The translations under genes were made by a program, and so were the position numbers. A stretch of DNA of 64,000 nucleotides from Amycolatopsis methanolica 239. Lineage in GTDB: Bacteria > Actinomycetota > Actinomycetes > Mycobacteriales > Pseudonocardiaceae. The notes under the pieces were generated by a model. That model ran no database searches. It was given only the letters and a program-made list of their open reading frames with translations, and was not told the origin of the DNA. The DNA is taken from contig NZ_CP009110.1 of assembly GCF_000739085.1 (NCBI RefSeq), positions 558,001-622,000 on the forward strand, in the 5' to 3' direction. This document shows positions 24,908 through 52,384 of this stretch, piece after piece. Each line of letters starts with the position of its first letter. Within the stretch, counting starts at the first letter, position 1.

Positions 24908-26503
24908 TCACCCCGCGATCCGCTTGGCGAGCGCGACCTTCGAAACCTTCCCGACCTTCGTCAGCGGGAAGCTGTCCAGCACCTCCAGCCGGTCGGGCAG
25001 CTTGTACGCCGCGACGCCGCGCTCCCGCAGGAACGCCGTCACCTCCCGCAGCGTCGGCGCCTCCCCGCGCACCACCAGGAACGCGCACGTCCGCTCGCCC
25101 ATCACCTCGTCCGGCATCCCGACCACCGCGGCGTCGTGCACGGCCGGGTGCGCCAGCAGGTGGTTCTCCAGCTCCTCGGCCGGGATCTTCTCGCCACCCC
25201 GGTTGATCTGGTCCTTGATCCGCCCCTCGACGACCAGGTGCCCGGACGGCAGCGCCCGCACCACGTCCCCGCTGCGGTAGAACCCGTCGGGCGTGAACGA
25301 GCGCGCGTTGTGCTGCTTCGCCCGGTAGTAGCCCCGCAGCGTGTACGGCCCGCGGGTGAGCAGCTCGCCGCTTTCGCCGGGCGCCACCGGGTCGCCTTCC
25401 TCGTCGACCACGAGCACCTCGTCCGCCGGGCACAGCGGGCGGCCCTGCGTGGTGATCTTCAGCTCGTCCGGATCGTCCAGCCGGGTGAAGTTCAGCAGTC
25501 CCTCGGCCATCCCGAAGACCTGCTGGAGATCGCAGCCGAGCGTCGGGCGCACCCGGGATGCGGGCTCCGCGTTGAACTTCGCGCCACCCACTTGGAGCAA
25601 TTGCAGGCTGGACAGGTCCTCGTCCATGAACTCGGTCGCGTCCATCCACAACAGCGCGACCGGCGGGACCACCGCGGCCACCGTGACCCGCTCCCGCTCG
25701 ATGAGCTCGAACGCCGTGTCCGCACTGGGGTCCGGCGCCAGCACGACCATGCCACCGGCGGCCATCGCGCCGAGCAGCCCGGGCGAAGCCAGCGCGAAGT
25801 TGTGCGCCGCGGGCAATGCCACCAGGTACCGCGTGTCTGCCGAGAACCCGGACACCTCGGCGCTCGCCCGCGCGTTGTAGAGGTAGTCCTGGTGCGTCCG
25901 CGGGATCAGCTTGGGCGTACCGGTCGTCCCGCCGGAGAGCAGGAACAACGCCACGTCAGCGGGATCCGGCTCCGGCAACGGTACCGGCGGCGCGGTCGGC
26001 AGCGGCTGGAACTCCGCGTGCTCGCCGACGACGAACACCCGCCGCACCGACGGCACCGCCTTCTGCACCGTCCGCGCCAGCTCCCGGTAGTCGTACCCGG
26101 CGTCGTCAGTGTCCGCGACCACGTACGCGGCCGCGTCGCTCAGCTCGCACAGCGGCACGATCTCGCTCTCCCGGTGCGCGGGCAGCGCCAGCACCGGCAG
26201 CACCCCGGCGCGCAGGAAAGCGAAGAACAGAGCCACGAACTCGGGCACGTTCGGCAGCTGCACCACGACGCGCTCACCCGGCCGCAGCCCCGCCGACACC
26301 AGTCCGGCCGCCAGGCGCGAGGCCCACGCGTCGAGTTCGGCGTAGGTCCAGCGCGCGCCATCGGCGGCGACGAGCGCCACCCGCTCGCCGTGCGCCGCGG
26401 CGCCCTCGGTCAGCAGGACGTCGAGCGACTGTCCGGTCCAATAGCCTTCGGCGCGGTACTTCGCCGCCAGTCCCTCGGGCCAGGGCACACAGCCGTGCAA
26501 CAT
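24908..26503 (-). CDS. Salicyl/2,3-DHB-AMP ligase
   Basis: The 531-residue enzyme belongs to the DhbE/EntE/MbtA family: P-loop [20 protein letters not shown] (189-208), HNFALASPG (234-242), [14 protein letters not shown] (331-344), the hinge-adjacent YRSGDVVR and the C-terminal [11 protein letters not shown] with catalytic Lys near KVGKVSK. It adenylates an aryl acid and loads it on the aryl carrier protein at the start of the NRPS encoded at 47490. Numbering coincides with DhbE: Asn235 is present, Ser240 is DHB-like, while Leu337 is salicylate-like. With the salicylate synthase in the locus, salicylate is the probable substrate. It shares an iron-box promoter region with the exporter gene. 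Confidence 0.92.
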   Translation of the reverse strand: MLHGCVPWPEGLAAKYRAEGYWTGQSLDVLLTEGAAAHGERVALVAADGARWTYAELDAWASRLAAGLVSAGLRPGERVVVQLPNVPEFVALFFAFLRAGVLPVLALPAHRESEIVPLCELSDAAAYVVADTDDAGYDYRELARTVQKAVPSVRRVFVVGEHAEFQPLPTAPPVPLPEPDPADVALFLLSGGTTGTPKLIPRTHQDYLYNARASAEVSGFSADTRYLVALPAAHNFALASPGLLGAMAAGGMVVLAPDPSADTAFELIERERVTVAAVVPPVALLWMDATEFMDEDLSSLQLLQVGGAKFNAEPASRVRPTLGCDLQQVFGMAEGLLNFTRLDDPDELKITTQGRPLCPADEVLVVDEEGDPVAPGESGELLTRGPYTLRGYYRAKQHNARSFTPDGFYRSGDVVRALPSGHLVVEGRIKDQINRGGEKIPAEELENHLLAHPAVHDAAVVGMPDEVMGERTCAFLVVRGEAPTLREVTAFLRERGVAAYKLPDRLEVLDSFPLTKVGKVSKVALAKRIAG

Positions 26504-26528
26504 CGTCAGCTCCCTCGATCGCGCGAAC

Positions 26529-26547
26529 TTAGGTTAGGCTAGCCGAC
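26529..26547. promoter_or_regulatory. DtxR/IdeR iron box between AMP-ligase and exporter genes
   Basis: TTAGGTTAGGCTAGCCGAC matches the 19-bp consensus at the first thirteen positions. It lies 25 bases from the ligase start and 20 bases from the exporter start, so one site may control both divergent units. Confidence 0.85.
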
Positions 26548-26567
26548 GTTACGAAGGGAAGGTGCTC

Positions 26568-27833
26568 GTGCGGCTCGGGGAAATGGTCATCGACGTCACG
26601 CCGCTACGGAGCGCATCCGCGTACCGGCTGGTCTTCGCCGCGCAGACACTCACCGTGCTGACGACGGCGCTGACCAACGTCGCCATCAACCTGCACGTCT
26701 ACCAGGTGACCGGGTCGTCGGTCCAGGTCGGACTGGTCAGTCTGGTGTTCGGCATCGCGTTGCTGGGCGGGTTGCTCGCGGGCGGGGTGATGGCCGACCG
26801 GGTCGACCGGCGCCGCCTCATCCTCACCACGCGGTCGGTCGTCGCGGTCGTGCTCGGCGGGCTGGCGATCAACGCCGCGATCCCGCACCCGATGCTGTGG
26901 TTCGTCTACGTGGCCGCGATCCTCGCCGGCGCGATCAACGGTCTCGGTGGATCGGCGTTGATGGCGGCGATCCCGTCGCTGGTCAAACCGGAGCACCTGA
27001 CCGCGGCCGGCGCTCTGATCACGGTCACCAGCCAGTTCGGCGCGATGGTCGGCCCGACGGTCGCCGGGGTGGTCGCGGCCGGGCCCGGCGTCGCCGCGTG
27101 CTTCGCGATCGACGCGCTCGGCTACGTCGCCGCGGTCCTGCTCATGCGGCGGCTGCCCGAGCTGCGGGCCGGCAAGCCGGACGAGGACCACCAGCACCCG
27201 TTCCACGCGATCGCCGAGGGTTTCCGCTTCCTGCGGCACAACGCGGTCGTGCGCGGACTGTTGCTGATCGACCTGTGGGCGATGCTCTTCGCGATGCCGT
27301 ACGCGCTCTTCCCGCAGATGGGCACGGAGGTCTTCGGCGGCGGCCCGTCCGCGGTCGGCCTGCTCTACACCGCACCCGCGGTCGGCGCGTTCGTCGGCGC
27401 GCTGGTCAGCGGCTGGGCCGGCCGGATCCGGCACAGCGGCCGCGCGCTGATCGGCTCGGTCCTGTTGTGGGGCTTGGGTGTCACGGCGTTCGGCCTGTCC
27501 GGCGAGCTGTGGCTGGGATTGCTGTTCCTGGCGATCGCGGGCATCGGCGACACGACGTCGGAGATCCTGCGGCGGGCGCTGTTGCAGCACCACACGCCTG
27601 ACCACCTGCAGGGCCGGGTCAGCAGCCTGTGGCTCGCGCAGGCCACCACGGGCCCGGCCGTTGGCAACGCCGAGGCCGGCTTGGCCGCGCGGTTGCTCGG
27701 CCCGGCGGGCGGGATCGTGGCCGGCGGGATCGTGTGCGTGCTCGGCGTCTGCCTGGTCGCGGTGACCATGCCCGGACTGCGCCGGGCCAGCCTTCAAGGA
27801 GAACCATGCCACTCGCCGACGTCAACGGCATAA
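26568..27833 (+). CDS. EntS-like MFS siderophore exporter
   Basis: The protein has about 421 residues and twelve predicted helices. It starts with LVFAAQTLTVLTTALTNVAI and has the MFS loop GVMADRVDRRRLIL. INGLGGSALMAAIPSLV and the central loop before HAIAEGFRFLRHNAVVRGLL resemble the enterobactin exporter EntS and its actinobacterial relatives. It would secrete the iron-free siderophore. The GTG at 26568 was chosen for its 5-base spacing from GGGAAGG; GTG 26562 and ATG 26583 are alternatives. Its 3' end overlaps the hydrolase gene by 28 bp. Confidence 0.88.
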   Translation: MRLGEMVIDVTPLRSASAYRLVFAAQTLTVLTTALTNVAINLHVYQVTGSSVQVGLVSLVFGIALLGGLLAGGVMADRVDRRRLILTTRSVVAVVLGGLAINAAIPHPMLWFVYVAAILAGAINGLGGSALMAAIPSLVKPEHLTAAGALITVTSQFGAMVGPTVAGVVAAGPGVAACFAIDALGYVAAVLLMRRLPELRAGKPDEDHQHPFHAIAEGFRFLRHNAVVRGLLLIDLWAMLFAMPYALFPQMGTEVFGGGPSAVGLLYTAPAVGAFVGALVSGWAGRIRHSGRALIGSVLLWGLGVTAFGLSGELWLGLLFLAIAGIGDTTSEILRRALLQHHTPDHLQGRVSSLWLAQATTGPAVGNAEAGLAARLLGPAGGIVAGGIVCVLGVCLVAVTMPGLRRASLQGEPCHSPTSTA

Positions 27834-28609
27834 AGATCAACTACGATGACCTCGGCTCGGGCGATCCGGTGGTGCTGGTGATGGGCACCGCGGCGAACGG
27901 CCGGGTGTGGCACCTGCACCAGGTGCCCGCGCTCGTCGACGCCGGCTACCGCGCGATCACCTTCGACAACCGCGGGATTTCGCCTGCCGAGCCGGGTTTC
28001 GCGATCGACGACCTGGTCGCCGACACCGCGGGCCTGATCGAGCACCTCGGCCTCGGCCCGTGCCGCCTGGTCGGTACGTCGATGGGCGCGCAGGTGGTCA
28101 CCGAGCTGATGCTCGCGCGCCCCGAGTTGGTCAGCCAGGCCGTGCTGATGGCCACCCGCGGCCGCCCGGACGCGATGCGCGCGGCGATGGGCGCGGCGGA
28201 GAAGGAGTTGCGGGACAGCGAGATCGCGCTGCCCGCGAAGTACGAGGCCGTCACGCGCGCAGTGCAGAATCTCTCACCCCGCACGCTGAACGACGACGCG
28301 GCGGTCGCGGACTGGCTCGACATCTTCGAGATGTCGCCGACCCTGTGGACGCCCGGCCTGCGCGCGCAGCTCGACCTCGACATCACCGAGAGCCGCCTGG
28401 ACGCCTACCGCGCGATCGACGTCCCCTGCCTGGTCATCGGGTTCGCCGACGACCTCCGCCTGCCCGCGTACCTCGCGCGCGAGGTCGCCGACGCGATCCC
28501 GTCCGCGCGGTACCTGGAAATCGCGGACGCCGGGCACTACGGATATCTGGAGCGTCCGGACGTGGTCAACGACGCTCTTGTCACCTTTTTCGCCGCTGGA
28601 CACTCTTAG
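27806..28609 (+). CDS. Alpha/beta-hydrolase of siderophore locus
   Basis: The 267-residue protein has an oxyanion segment VMGTAANGRVWH, nucleophile elbow GTSMG (Ser at about 93), a probable acid in GFADDLRLP and the final His in DAGHYGYLERP. The fold is that of soluble esterases/peroxidases. The elbow is not the GHSMG usual for type II thioesterases. AAGGAG lies five bases before the ATG, inside the exporter gene. It could proofread or release the NRPS chain, or hydrolyse the ferric siderophore inside the cell. The choice is open, but it matters because the NRPSs lack a thioesterase domain. Confidence 0.8.
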   Translation: MPLADVNGIKINYDDLGSGDPVVLVMGTAANGRVWHLHQVPALVDAGYRAITFDNRGISPAEPGFAIDDLVADTAGLIEHLGLGPCRLVGTSMGAQVVTELMLARPELVSQAVLMATRGRPDAMRAAMGAAEKELRDSEIALPAKYEAVTRAVQNLSPRTLNDDAAVADWLDIFEMSPTLWTPGLRAQLDLDITESRLDAYRAIDVPCLVIGFADDLRLPAYLAREVADAIPSARYLEIADAGHYGYLERPDVVNDALVTFFAAGHS

Positions 28610-28620
28610 TATCGCCTTAC

Positions 28621-28639
28621 TAAGGTAAGCCTCAGTTGA
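28621..28639 (+). promoter_or_regulatory. DtxR/IdeR iron box before mbtH-NRPS operon
   Basis: The 19 bases from TAAGGTAAGCCT onward agree with the consensus at about fourteen positions; just upstream CTTAC and GTAAG form an inverted repeat. The site ends 23 bases before the mbtH start. Confidence 0.65.
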
Positions 28640-28662
28640 CCTGACGGCACTGGAGGCTTGTG

Positions 28663-28869
28663 GTGACGAACCCCTTCGACGACGACAACGGGCGCTTCTA
28701 CGCGCTGGTCAACGACGAGGGCCAGTACTCGCTGTGGCCCACCTTCGCGGAGGTGCCCGCGGGCTGGCGGATCGTCTTCGGGGAGGACAGCCGCCAGGCG
28801 TGCCTGGACCACATCGAGGCCAACTGGACCGACATGCGACCGCGCAGCCTGGTCGAGAGCGAGTCCTGA
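28663..28869 (+). CDS. mbtH: MbtH-like protein
   Basis: The 68-residue product shows the family signature: [24 protein letters not shown], then [10 protein letters not shown] and a final WTDMRPRSL. MbtH proteins bind adenylation domains and are needed for their folding or activity. The GTG at 28663 is six bases from GGAGG; an adjacent GTG at 28660 is too close. The first NRPS gene starts two bases after its stop, so the protein is made together with its clients. Confidence 0.96.
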   Translation: MTNPFDDDNGRFYALVNDEGQYSLWPTFAEVPAGWRIVFGEDSRQACLDHIEANWTDMRPRSLVESES

Positions 28870-28871
28870 GG

Positions 28872-47489
<18,618 letters not shown>

Positions 47490-47496
<7 letters not shown>

Positions 47497-50400
47497 GTCA
47501 GCAGCCGACGGTGGGAGAGCTCCTGCGCGAGGTCACCGACCTGCTGGGGCCCGAGGCGGCGGAGCTGTCCGAGAACGACAGCCTCATCGAGTGGGGCCTC
47601 GACTCGATCCAGCTCATGCAGGTAGCGAACAAGTGGCGCAAGCAGGGCATCAAGGTCGGCTTCGCGAAACTGGCCAAGAACCCGACGCTGGCCGGGTGGC
47701 GGGAGCTCCTGGCCACCGCGGCCGGGGTCGCGCCCGAGCCGGAGGTGACCGTCGAGGTCGACGAGACCGAGCCGTTCCCGCTCGCGTTGATGCAGCACGC
47801 GTACTGGATCGGCCGCGACGAGGAGACCACGCTCGGCTCGGTCGCCGCGCACCTTTACGTCGAGTTCGACGGCCCGGACCTGGACCCGCAGCGCCTGGAC
47901 GTGGCCGTGCGGAAGCTCGTCGCCCGGCACGGGATGCTGCGCGCCGCCTTCCTCGACGACGGCCGCCAGCGGATCCTGCCCGAGCGCGCCCAGCCGTCGC
48001 TGCTCGTGCACGACCTGCGTGACCTGGACGACGAGGCCGAGACGCGTCGCCTTGCCGAGTTGCGGGACGCGTCTTCGCACGCGCGCCTGGACGTGGCGAA
48101 CGGCGAGGTGTTCAAGATCCAGCTCAGCCGGCGGTCCGGCGACCGGGCGCGGCTGCACGTCGACGTCGACATGCTCGCCGCCGACGCGTTGAGCTACCGC
48201 GTCCTGCTGTCGGATCTCGCGCGGTTCTACGACGAGCCGGACGCCGAGCCGGAGCCGATCGGCTACAGCTACCCGCGCTACCTCGCCGAACGCGAGGTGA
48301 CCCGCCGGGCCGAGCAGGAGAAGGCCCGCGAGTGGTGGCAGCGGCGGATCCCGGAGCTGCCGGGCGCGCCCGACCTGCCGCTGGTGCCGGAAACCGAGCG
48401 CGCCGACGCCACCCGCGTCACCCGTCGGCACCACTGGCTGGCGCCGGAGGACCGCAAGCGCCTCGGCGCCCGCGCGCACGAGCACGGCCTGACCCCGGCG
48501 ATGGTCGTCGCGGCCGCGTTCGCGGAGACCCTGTCGTCGTGGAGCGCGCAGCCGCGGTTCCTGATGAACCTGCCGATGTTCGACCGGCAGAGCACCCACC
48601 CGGACGTCGACAAGCTGGTCGGCGACTTCACCAGCTCAGTGCTGCTGGAAGTCGATTTCTCGACCGAGGCGTCTTTTGTGGAGCACGCGAAGGCGTTGCA
48701 GGACCGGATGCACGCCGACGCGGAGCACGCCGCGTACTCGGGTGTGGAGGTGCTGCGGGACCTGTCCCGGCACCACGGTGAGCAGGTGCTCGCGCCGGTG
48801 GTGTTCACCAGTGCGCTGAACCTGGGCGAGCTGTTCGACGCACGCGTGCGGCGGTGTTTCGGTGAAGCGGTGTGGATCATCTCGCAGGGGCCGCAGGTGC
48901 TGCTGGACGCGCAGGTCACCGAGGTCAACGAGGGGCTGTTGATCAACTGGGACGTGCGGGAGAACGCCTTCCCGGCCGGGATGATCGACGCGATGTTCGC
49001 CGCGTTCCAGGACCTGATCACCCGGCTCGGCCAGCGGGACGACGCGTGGGAGCAGCCGGTCGGCGGTGCGTTGCCGCGGGAGCAGGCCGAGGTGCGGACG
49101 CGGGTCAACGCGACGGACGGGCCGCGCAGCGGGCGGCTGCTGCAGGACGGGTTCTTCTCGCGTGCCGTCGCGCAGCCGGACGCGCCTGCGCTGCTGTGGG
49201 GCACGGATGGAGTACTCAGCTACGGCGCTTTGCGGGACCGGGCGCTGCGGATCGCGAAGTCGTTGCAGAACAAGGGTGTTGTGCCCGGTGACCTGGTCGG
49301 GGTGAGCCTGCCGAAGGGGCCGGACCAGATCGCCGCGGTGCTCGGCGTGCTGGCCGCGGGCGCCGGGTACGTGCCGGTCGGTGTCGACCAACCCGCGGCG
49401 CGGGCGGAGCGGATCCGGCGGATCGCCGGGTTCTCGCATGTGCTGACGTCCGCCGAGGAGGCGGCCGAGCCGCTCGCCGAGCCGGTGCGCGTGGACGAGG
49501 AGCAGATCGCGTACGTGCTGTTCACGTCCGGTTCGACGGGGGAGCCGAAGGGCGTGGAGGTGCCGCACCGGGCGGCGATGAACACGATCGACGACCTCAA
49601 CGAGCGGTTCGCGGTGGGTGCCGACGACCGGTGCCTCGCGGTGTCCGCGCTGGACTTCGACCTGTCCGTGTACGACGTCTTCGGCCTGCTGTCCGCGGGC
49701 GGCGCGGTCGTGCTGGTGGAGGAGGGCGACCGCAAGGAGGCGCGGCAGTGGGTCGAGCTGGCTGCCTCGCGCCGGGTCACGCTGGTCAACTGCGTGCCAG
49801 CGCTGCTGGACATGCTGCTGTCCGCGGCGCGGCCGGGTGAGCTGAGCGGGTTGCGGACGGTGTTGCTGGGCGGTGACTGGGTCGGCACGGACCTGCCCGG
49901 CCGGGTGGCGGAGCAGGCGCCGCGGTGCCGGTTCGCCGGGCTCGGCGGCACCACGGAGACGGCGATCCATTCGACGGTGTGCGAGGTGCACGGGGTGCCG
50001 TCGTCGTGGCGTTCGGTGCCGTACGGAACACCGCTGCGGAACGTCGTGTGCCGGGTGGTGGACGTGCGGGGCCGGGACTGCCCGGACTGGGTCGCGGGGG
50101 AGTTGTGGATCGGCGGCGACGGGGTCGCCCACGGGTACCGGGCGGATCCGGAGCGGACCGCGGACCGGTTCGTGGAGCACGACGGCCGCCGCTGGTACCG
50201 CACGGGCGATTTGGCGCGGTACTGGCCGGACGGCACGCTGGAGTTCCTGGGGCGCCGGGACTTCCAGGTGAAGGTGCGCGGGGTGCGGATCGAGCTGGGC
50301 GAGGTGGAGGCCGCGCTGGCTGAGTTCCCCGCGGTGCACCGGGGCGTCGCGGGCGTGGCGGGCAACCAGCTCGTGGCGGCCGTCGGCGGCTCGGTGGACG

Positions 50401-50873
50401 GCGACGAGGTCCGGGAGTTCGTGCGAACGTTGTTGCCGCCGCACATGGTCCCGGCTCGCGTGGTGGTGCTGGACGCCTTGCCGCTGACCGCGAACGGCAA
50501 GGTGGACCGCCGCGCGGTGGCGGCGCACTGGCAGGCGTCGGCGGACAGTTACGTCGCGCCGGAGACTCCGTTGGAGCAGGTGCTGGCCAAGGTGTGGGCC
50601 GAGGTGCTCGGAGTGGCACGCGTAGGCCGCGACGACCCGTTCTTCGCACTCGGCGGAGACTCCGTGCTGGCGACGATGATCGTCGGCCGCCTGCGGGAAG
50701 CGCTGGACACGTCGGAAGTGACTGTGCGTACGCTGTTCTCGGCGCTGACGGTGGGCGCGATGGCGGCGCGCTTGGCGGCCGACCAGTCGGTGCCCGGGCG
50801 CCTGGAGCAGGTGGCGGAGATCTACCTGGAGGTGGACGCGCTCTCCGAGGAGGACGTGAACGCGCAGTTGTGA
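47490..50873 (+). CDS. Starter NRPS ArCP-Cy-A-T
   Basis: The 1127-residue protein opens with an aryl carrier domain (WGLDSIQL, Ser39), then a heterocyclisation domain whose motif D-M-L-A-A-D at 227-232 replaces HHxxxDG, an A domain ([11 protein letters not shown] near 677; [10 protein letters not shown]) and a T domain (Ser1058), ending with an acidic SEEDVNAQL tail. The architecture equals MbtB without its thioesterase. Aryl acid from the AMP ligase is condensed with Ser, Thr or Cys and cyclised to a hydroxyphenyl-oxazoline or thiazoline. The code DLYNLGLIHK agrees with the Cys code at eight of ten positions, while Gly301 and His331 recall Thr codes, so the residue is undecided. The GTG overlaps the previous stop by seven bases. 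Confidence 0.95.
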
Positions 50874-50883
50874 TCCGGCGGCC

Positions 50884-51208
50884 GGCGCTACGCGGGTTTC
50901 TCGGGCGCCGGCTTCGCTTCGCTACGCCCGGATCTGCCTCTCCCGAACCCGATCTCTCATTGTTCGGTTGCCGAGCCACCGATTTGGCTGGGGATCGGGT
51001 TGCGGGAGGGGACTGGTCCGTGGGGTGATCGTTTTCCGTTGCCGACTACCAGACGTGAGTCGGCAACGAGAAGTAACAACCAGGCCGTCCAGCCCTCCCC
51101 AGCCCCCGATCCACAGCCCAGTTCGGCCGTAGAAACAATCAAAAATCGGGGCGGCCAATATCGGGGCGTAGCGAAGCGAAGCCGACGCCGTAGATACCCG
51201 CGTAGCGG
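50884..51208. repeat. Element of about 325 bp with terminal inverted repeats
   Basis: The ends (50884-50934 and 51159-51208) are inverted copies about 50 bases long, with a perfect 20-base core (GGCTTCGCTTCGCTACGCCC and complement) and about 85 percent identity overall. The interior contains further hairpins: GTTGCCGACT/AGTCGGCAAC at 51038-51067 and AACCCGATC/GATCGGGTT. No gene is present. It fills most of the gap between the convergent NRPS and binding-protein genes and resembles a MITE-like or structured palindromic insertion. Confidence 0.65.
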
Positions 51209-51212
51209 CAAC

Positions 51213-51249
51213 AAAAAGGAGCCCTCCCCGCCAAAGCGAGGAGGGCTCC
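51213..51249 (-). terminator. Intrinsic terminator of binding-protein gene
   Basis: GGAGCCCTCC (51218-51227) pairs perfectly with GGAGGGCTCC (51240-51249); read on the minus strand the stem is followed by TTTTTGT. It lies 13 bases after the stop codon. Confidence 0.88.
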
Positions 51250-51261
51250 GTCAACCAAAGA

Positions 51262-52278
51262 TCAACCCAGCTTCGCCAACCCAGGCTTCAACTTCTCCAG
51301 CACCCACGGAATGTCCAGCACCGTGGGAGCACGCAGCGCCGAGATCGTCTCCATGTCGACGACCAGGTAGTTGCCGGCCTTGATGGGGGCCACCAGCTGG
51401 TTGCCCTCGAACGCCGTCTGGTAGTCGGGCGAGGTGTAGGCGACGATCACCAGGTCCGCGGCGAGCTTGTCGTACTGCTCCGGGGTCAGCGAACCGGTCG
51501 GGCTGCCCGCGTCGGTCTGCGCGGCGTCTGTCACCGTCGGGCTCAGCTTCAGGCCGAGCGACTCCACGAGCTGCACCGCGAAGTCCTTCTGCGACACCAG
51601 CGTGAACATCTTGCCCGCGGTGTTGCCGACCGACGCGGTGAACGTCTTGCCCACCGCGTTCGGGTACTGCGCCTTCAGCTGGTCGATCGCGCCCTGGGTG
51701 TTCGTCTCGACCTGCTTCGCGTCGGCGGTCTTGCCGAGCGCCCGCGCGACCACGTCGAGGTGTTCCTGCCAGCTCTGCGAACCCCACTCGGTCGCGTAGC
51801 CGATCGTCGGCGCGATCTTGGACAGGTTCGCGTACTCCTCTTCGAGGCCGTAGTCCGCGGTCGCGAGGATCAGGTCCGGCGTGAGCGCCCCGACCTGTTC
51901 GGCGTTGACACCACTCGCCGCGTTGACGATCTGCGTCTTGGCCGGGCCGACCTTGCCCTCCAGCCAGGACGGCACACCGTCCATCCCGGACTTGTTGAAG
52001 AACGCGACCGGCGTGACACCGAGCGCGACGGCCGCGTCGAGGTCGTCGGTCGACGTGCCGATCACGACGACGCGCTGCGGCGCCTTCTCGATCGTCGTGG
52101 TGCCGAACTTGTGCGTGATGCTCACCGGGAAGGCCGACGCGTCGGCACTCGCTGAGGACGCCGTCTGCGTCGACGAATCCTGCACATTGCCACACGCCAC
52201 GAGCCCGAGGCCGAGCACACCCGCGACCGAAGCGGCCACGAGTGAGCGGAGTCCGGGCAGGCGAACCCTGCGAGACAT
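51262..52278 (-). CDS. Ferri-siderophore-binding lipoprotein (FepB/FecB family)
   Basis: The 338-residue product has a lipoprotein signal with LVAC and lipid Cys at 29, a Ser/Ala linker, then a class III periplasmic-binding fold: FGTTTIEKAPQRVVVIGTSTDDLDAAVALGVTPVAF, LTPDLILAT, and a C-terminal YLVVDMETISALRAPTVLDIPWVLEKLKPGL. It captures the ferric siderophore for the FepD/FepG-like permeases. The ATG at 52278 (AAAGGG upstream) gives a proper signal peptide, whereas an ATG 15 codons earlier would place residues before it. An iron box lies 42-60 bases upstream. Confidence 0.93.
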   Translation of the reverse strand: MSRRVRLPGLRSLVAASVAGVLGLGLVACGNVQDSSTQTASSASADASAFPVSITHKFGTTTIEKAPQRVVVIGTSTDDLDAAVALGVTPVAFFNKSGMDGVPSWLEGKVGPAKTQIVNAASGVNAEQVGALTPDLILATADYGLEEEYANLSKIAPTIGYATEWGSQSWQEHLDVVARALGKTADAKQVETNTQGAIDQLKAQYPNAVGKTFTASVGNTAGKMFTLVSQKDFAVQLVESLGLKLSPTVTDAAQTDAGSPTGSLTPEQYDKLAADLVIVAYTSPDYQTAFEGNQLVAPIKAGNYLVVDMETISALRAPTVLDIPWVLEKLKPGLAKLG

Positions 52279-52319
52279 GGCAACACCCTTTCGAAGGAAC
52301 TGCGACAAATTGCGCCAAG

Positions 52320-52338
52320 TCAAGCAAGGCTAACCTAA
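52320..52338 (-). promoter_or_regulatory. DtxR/IdeR iron box of binding-protein gene
   Basis: On the minus strand it reads TTAGGTTAGCCTTGCTTGA, with the first twelve bases matching the consensus. It should repress the uptake gene when iron is plentiful. Confidence 0.85.
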
Positions 52339-52384
52339 GGAATCAACCCCGCGATGTGCGACGCAGATCACCCCGAAACCGCTT

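Noticed and set aside
27806..28609. Type II thioesterase
   Set aside because: The nucleophile elbow is GTSMG and the surrounding motifs are those of general alpha/beta hydrolases, so I kept the neutral name.
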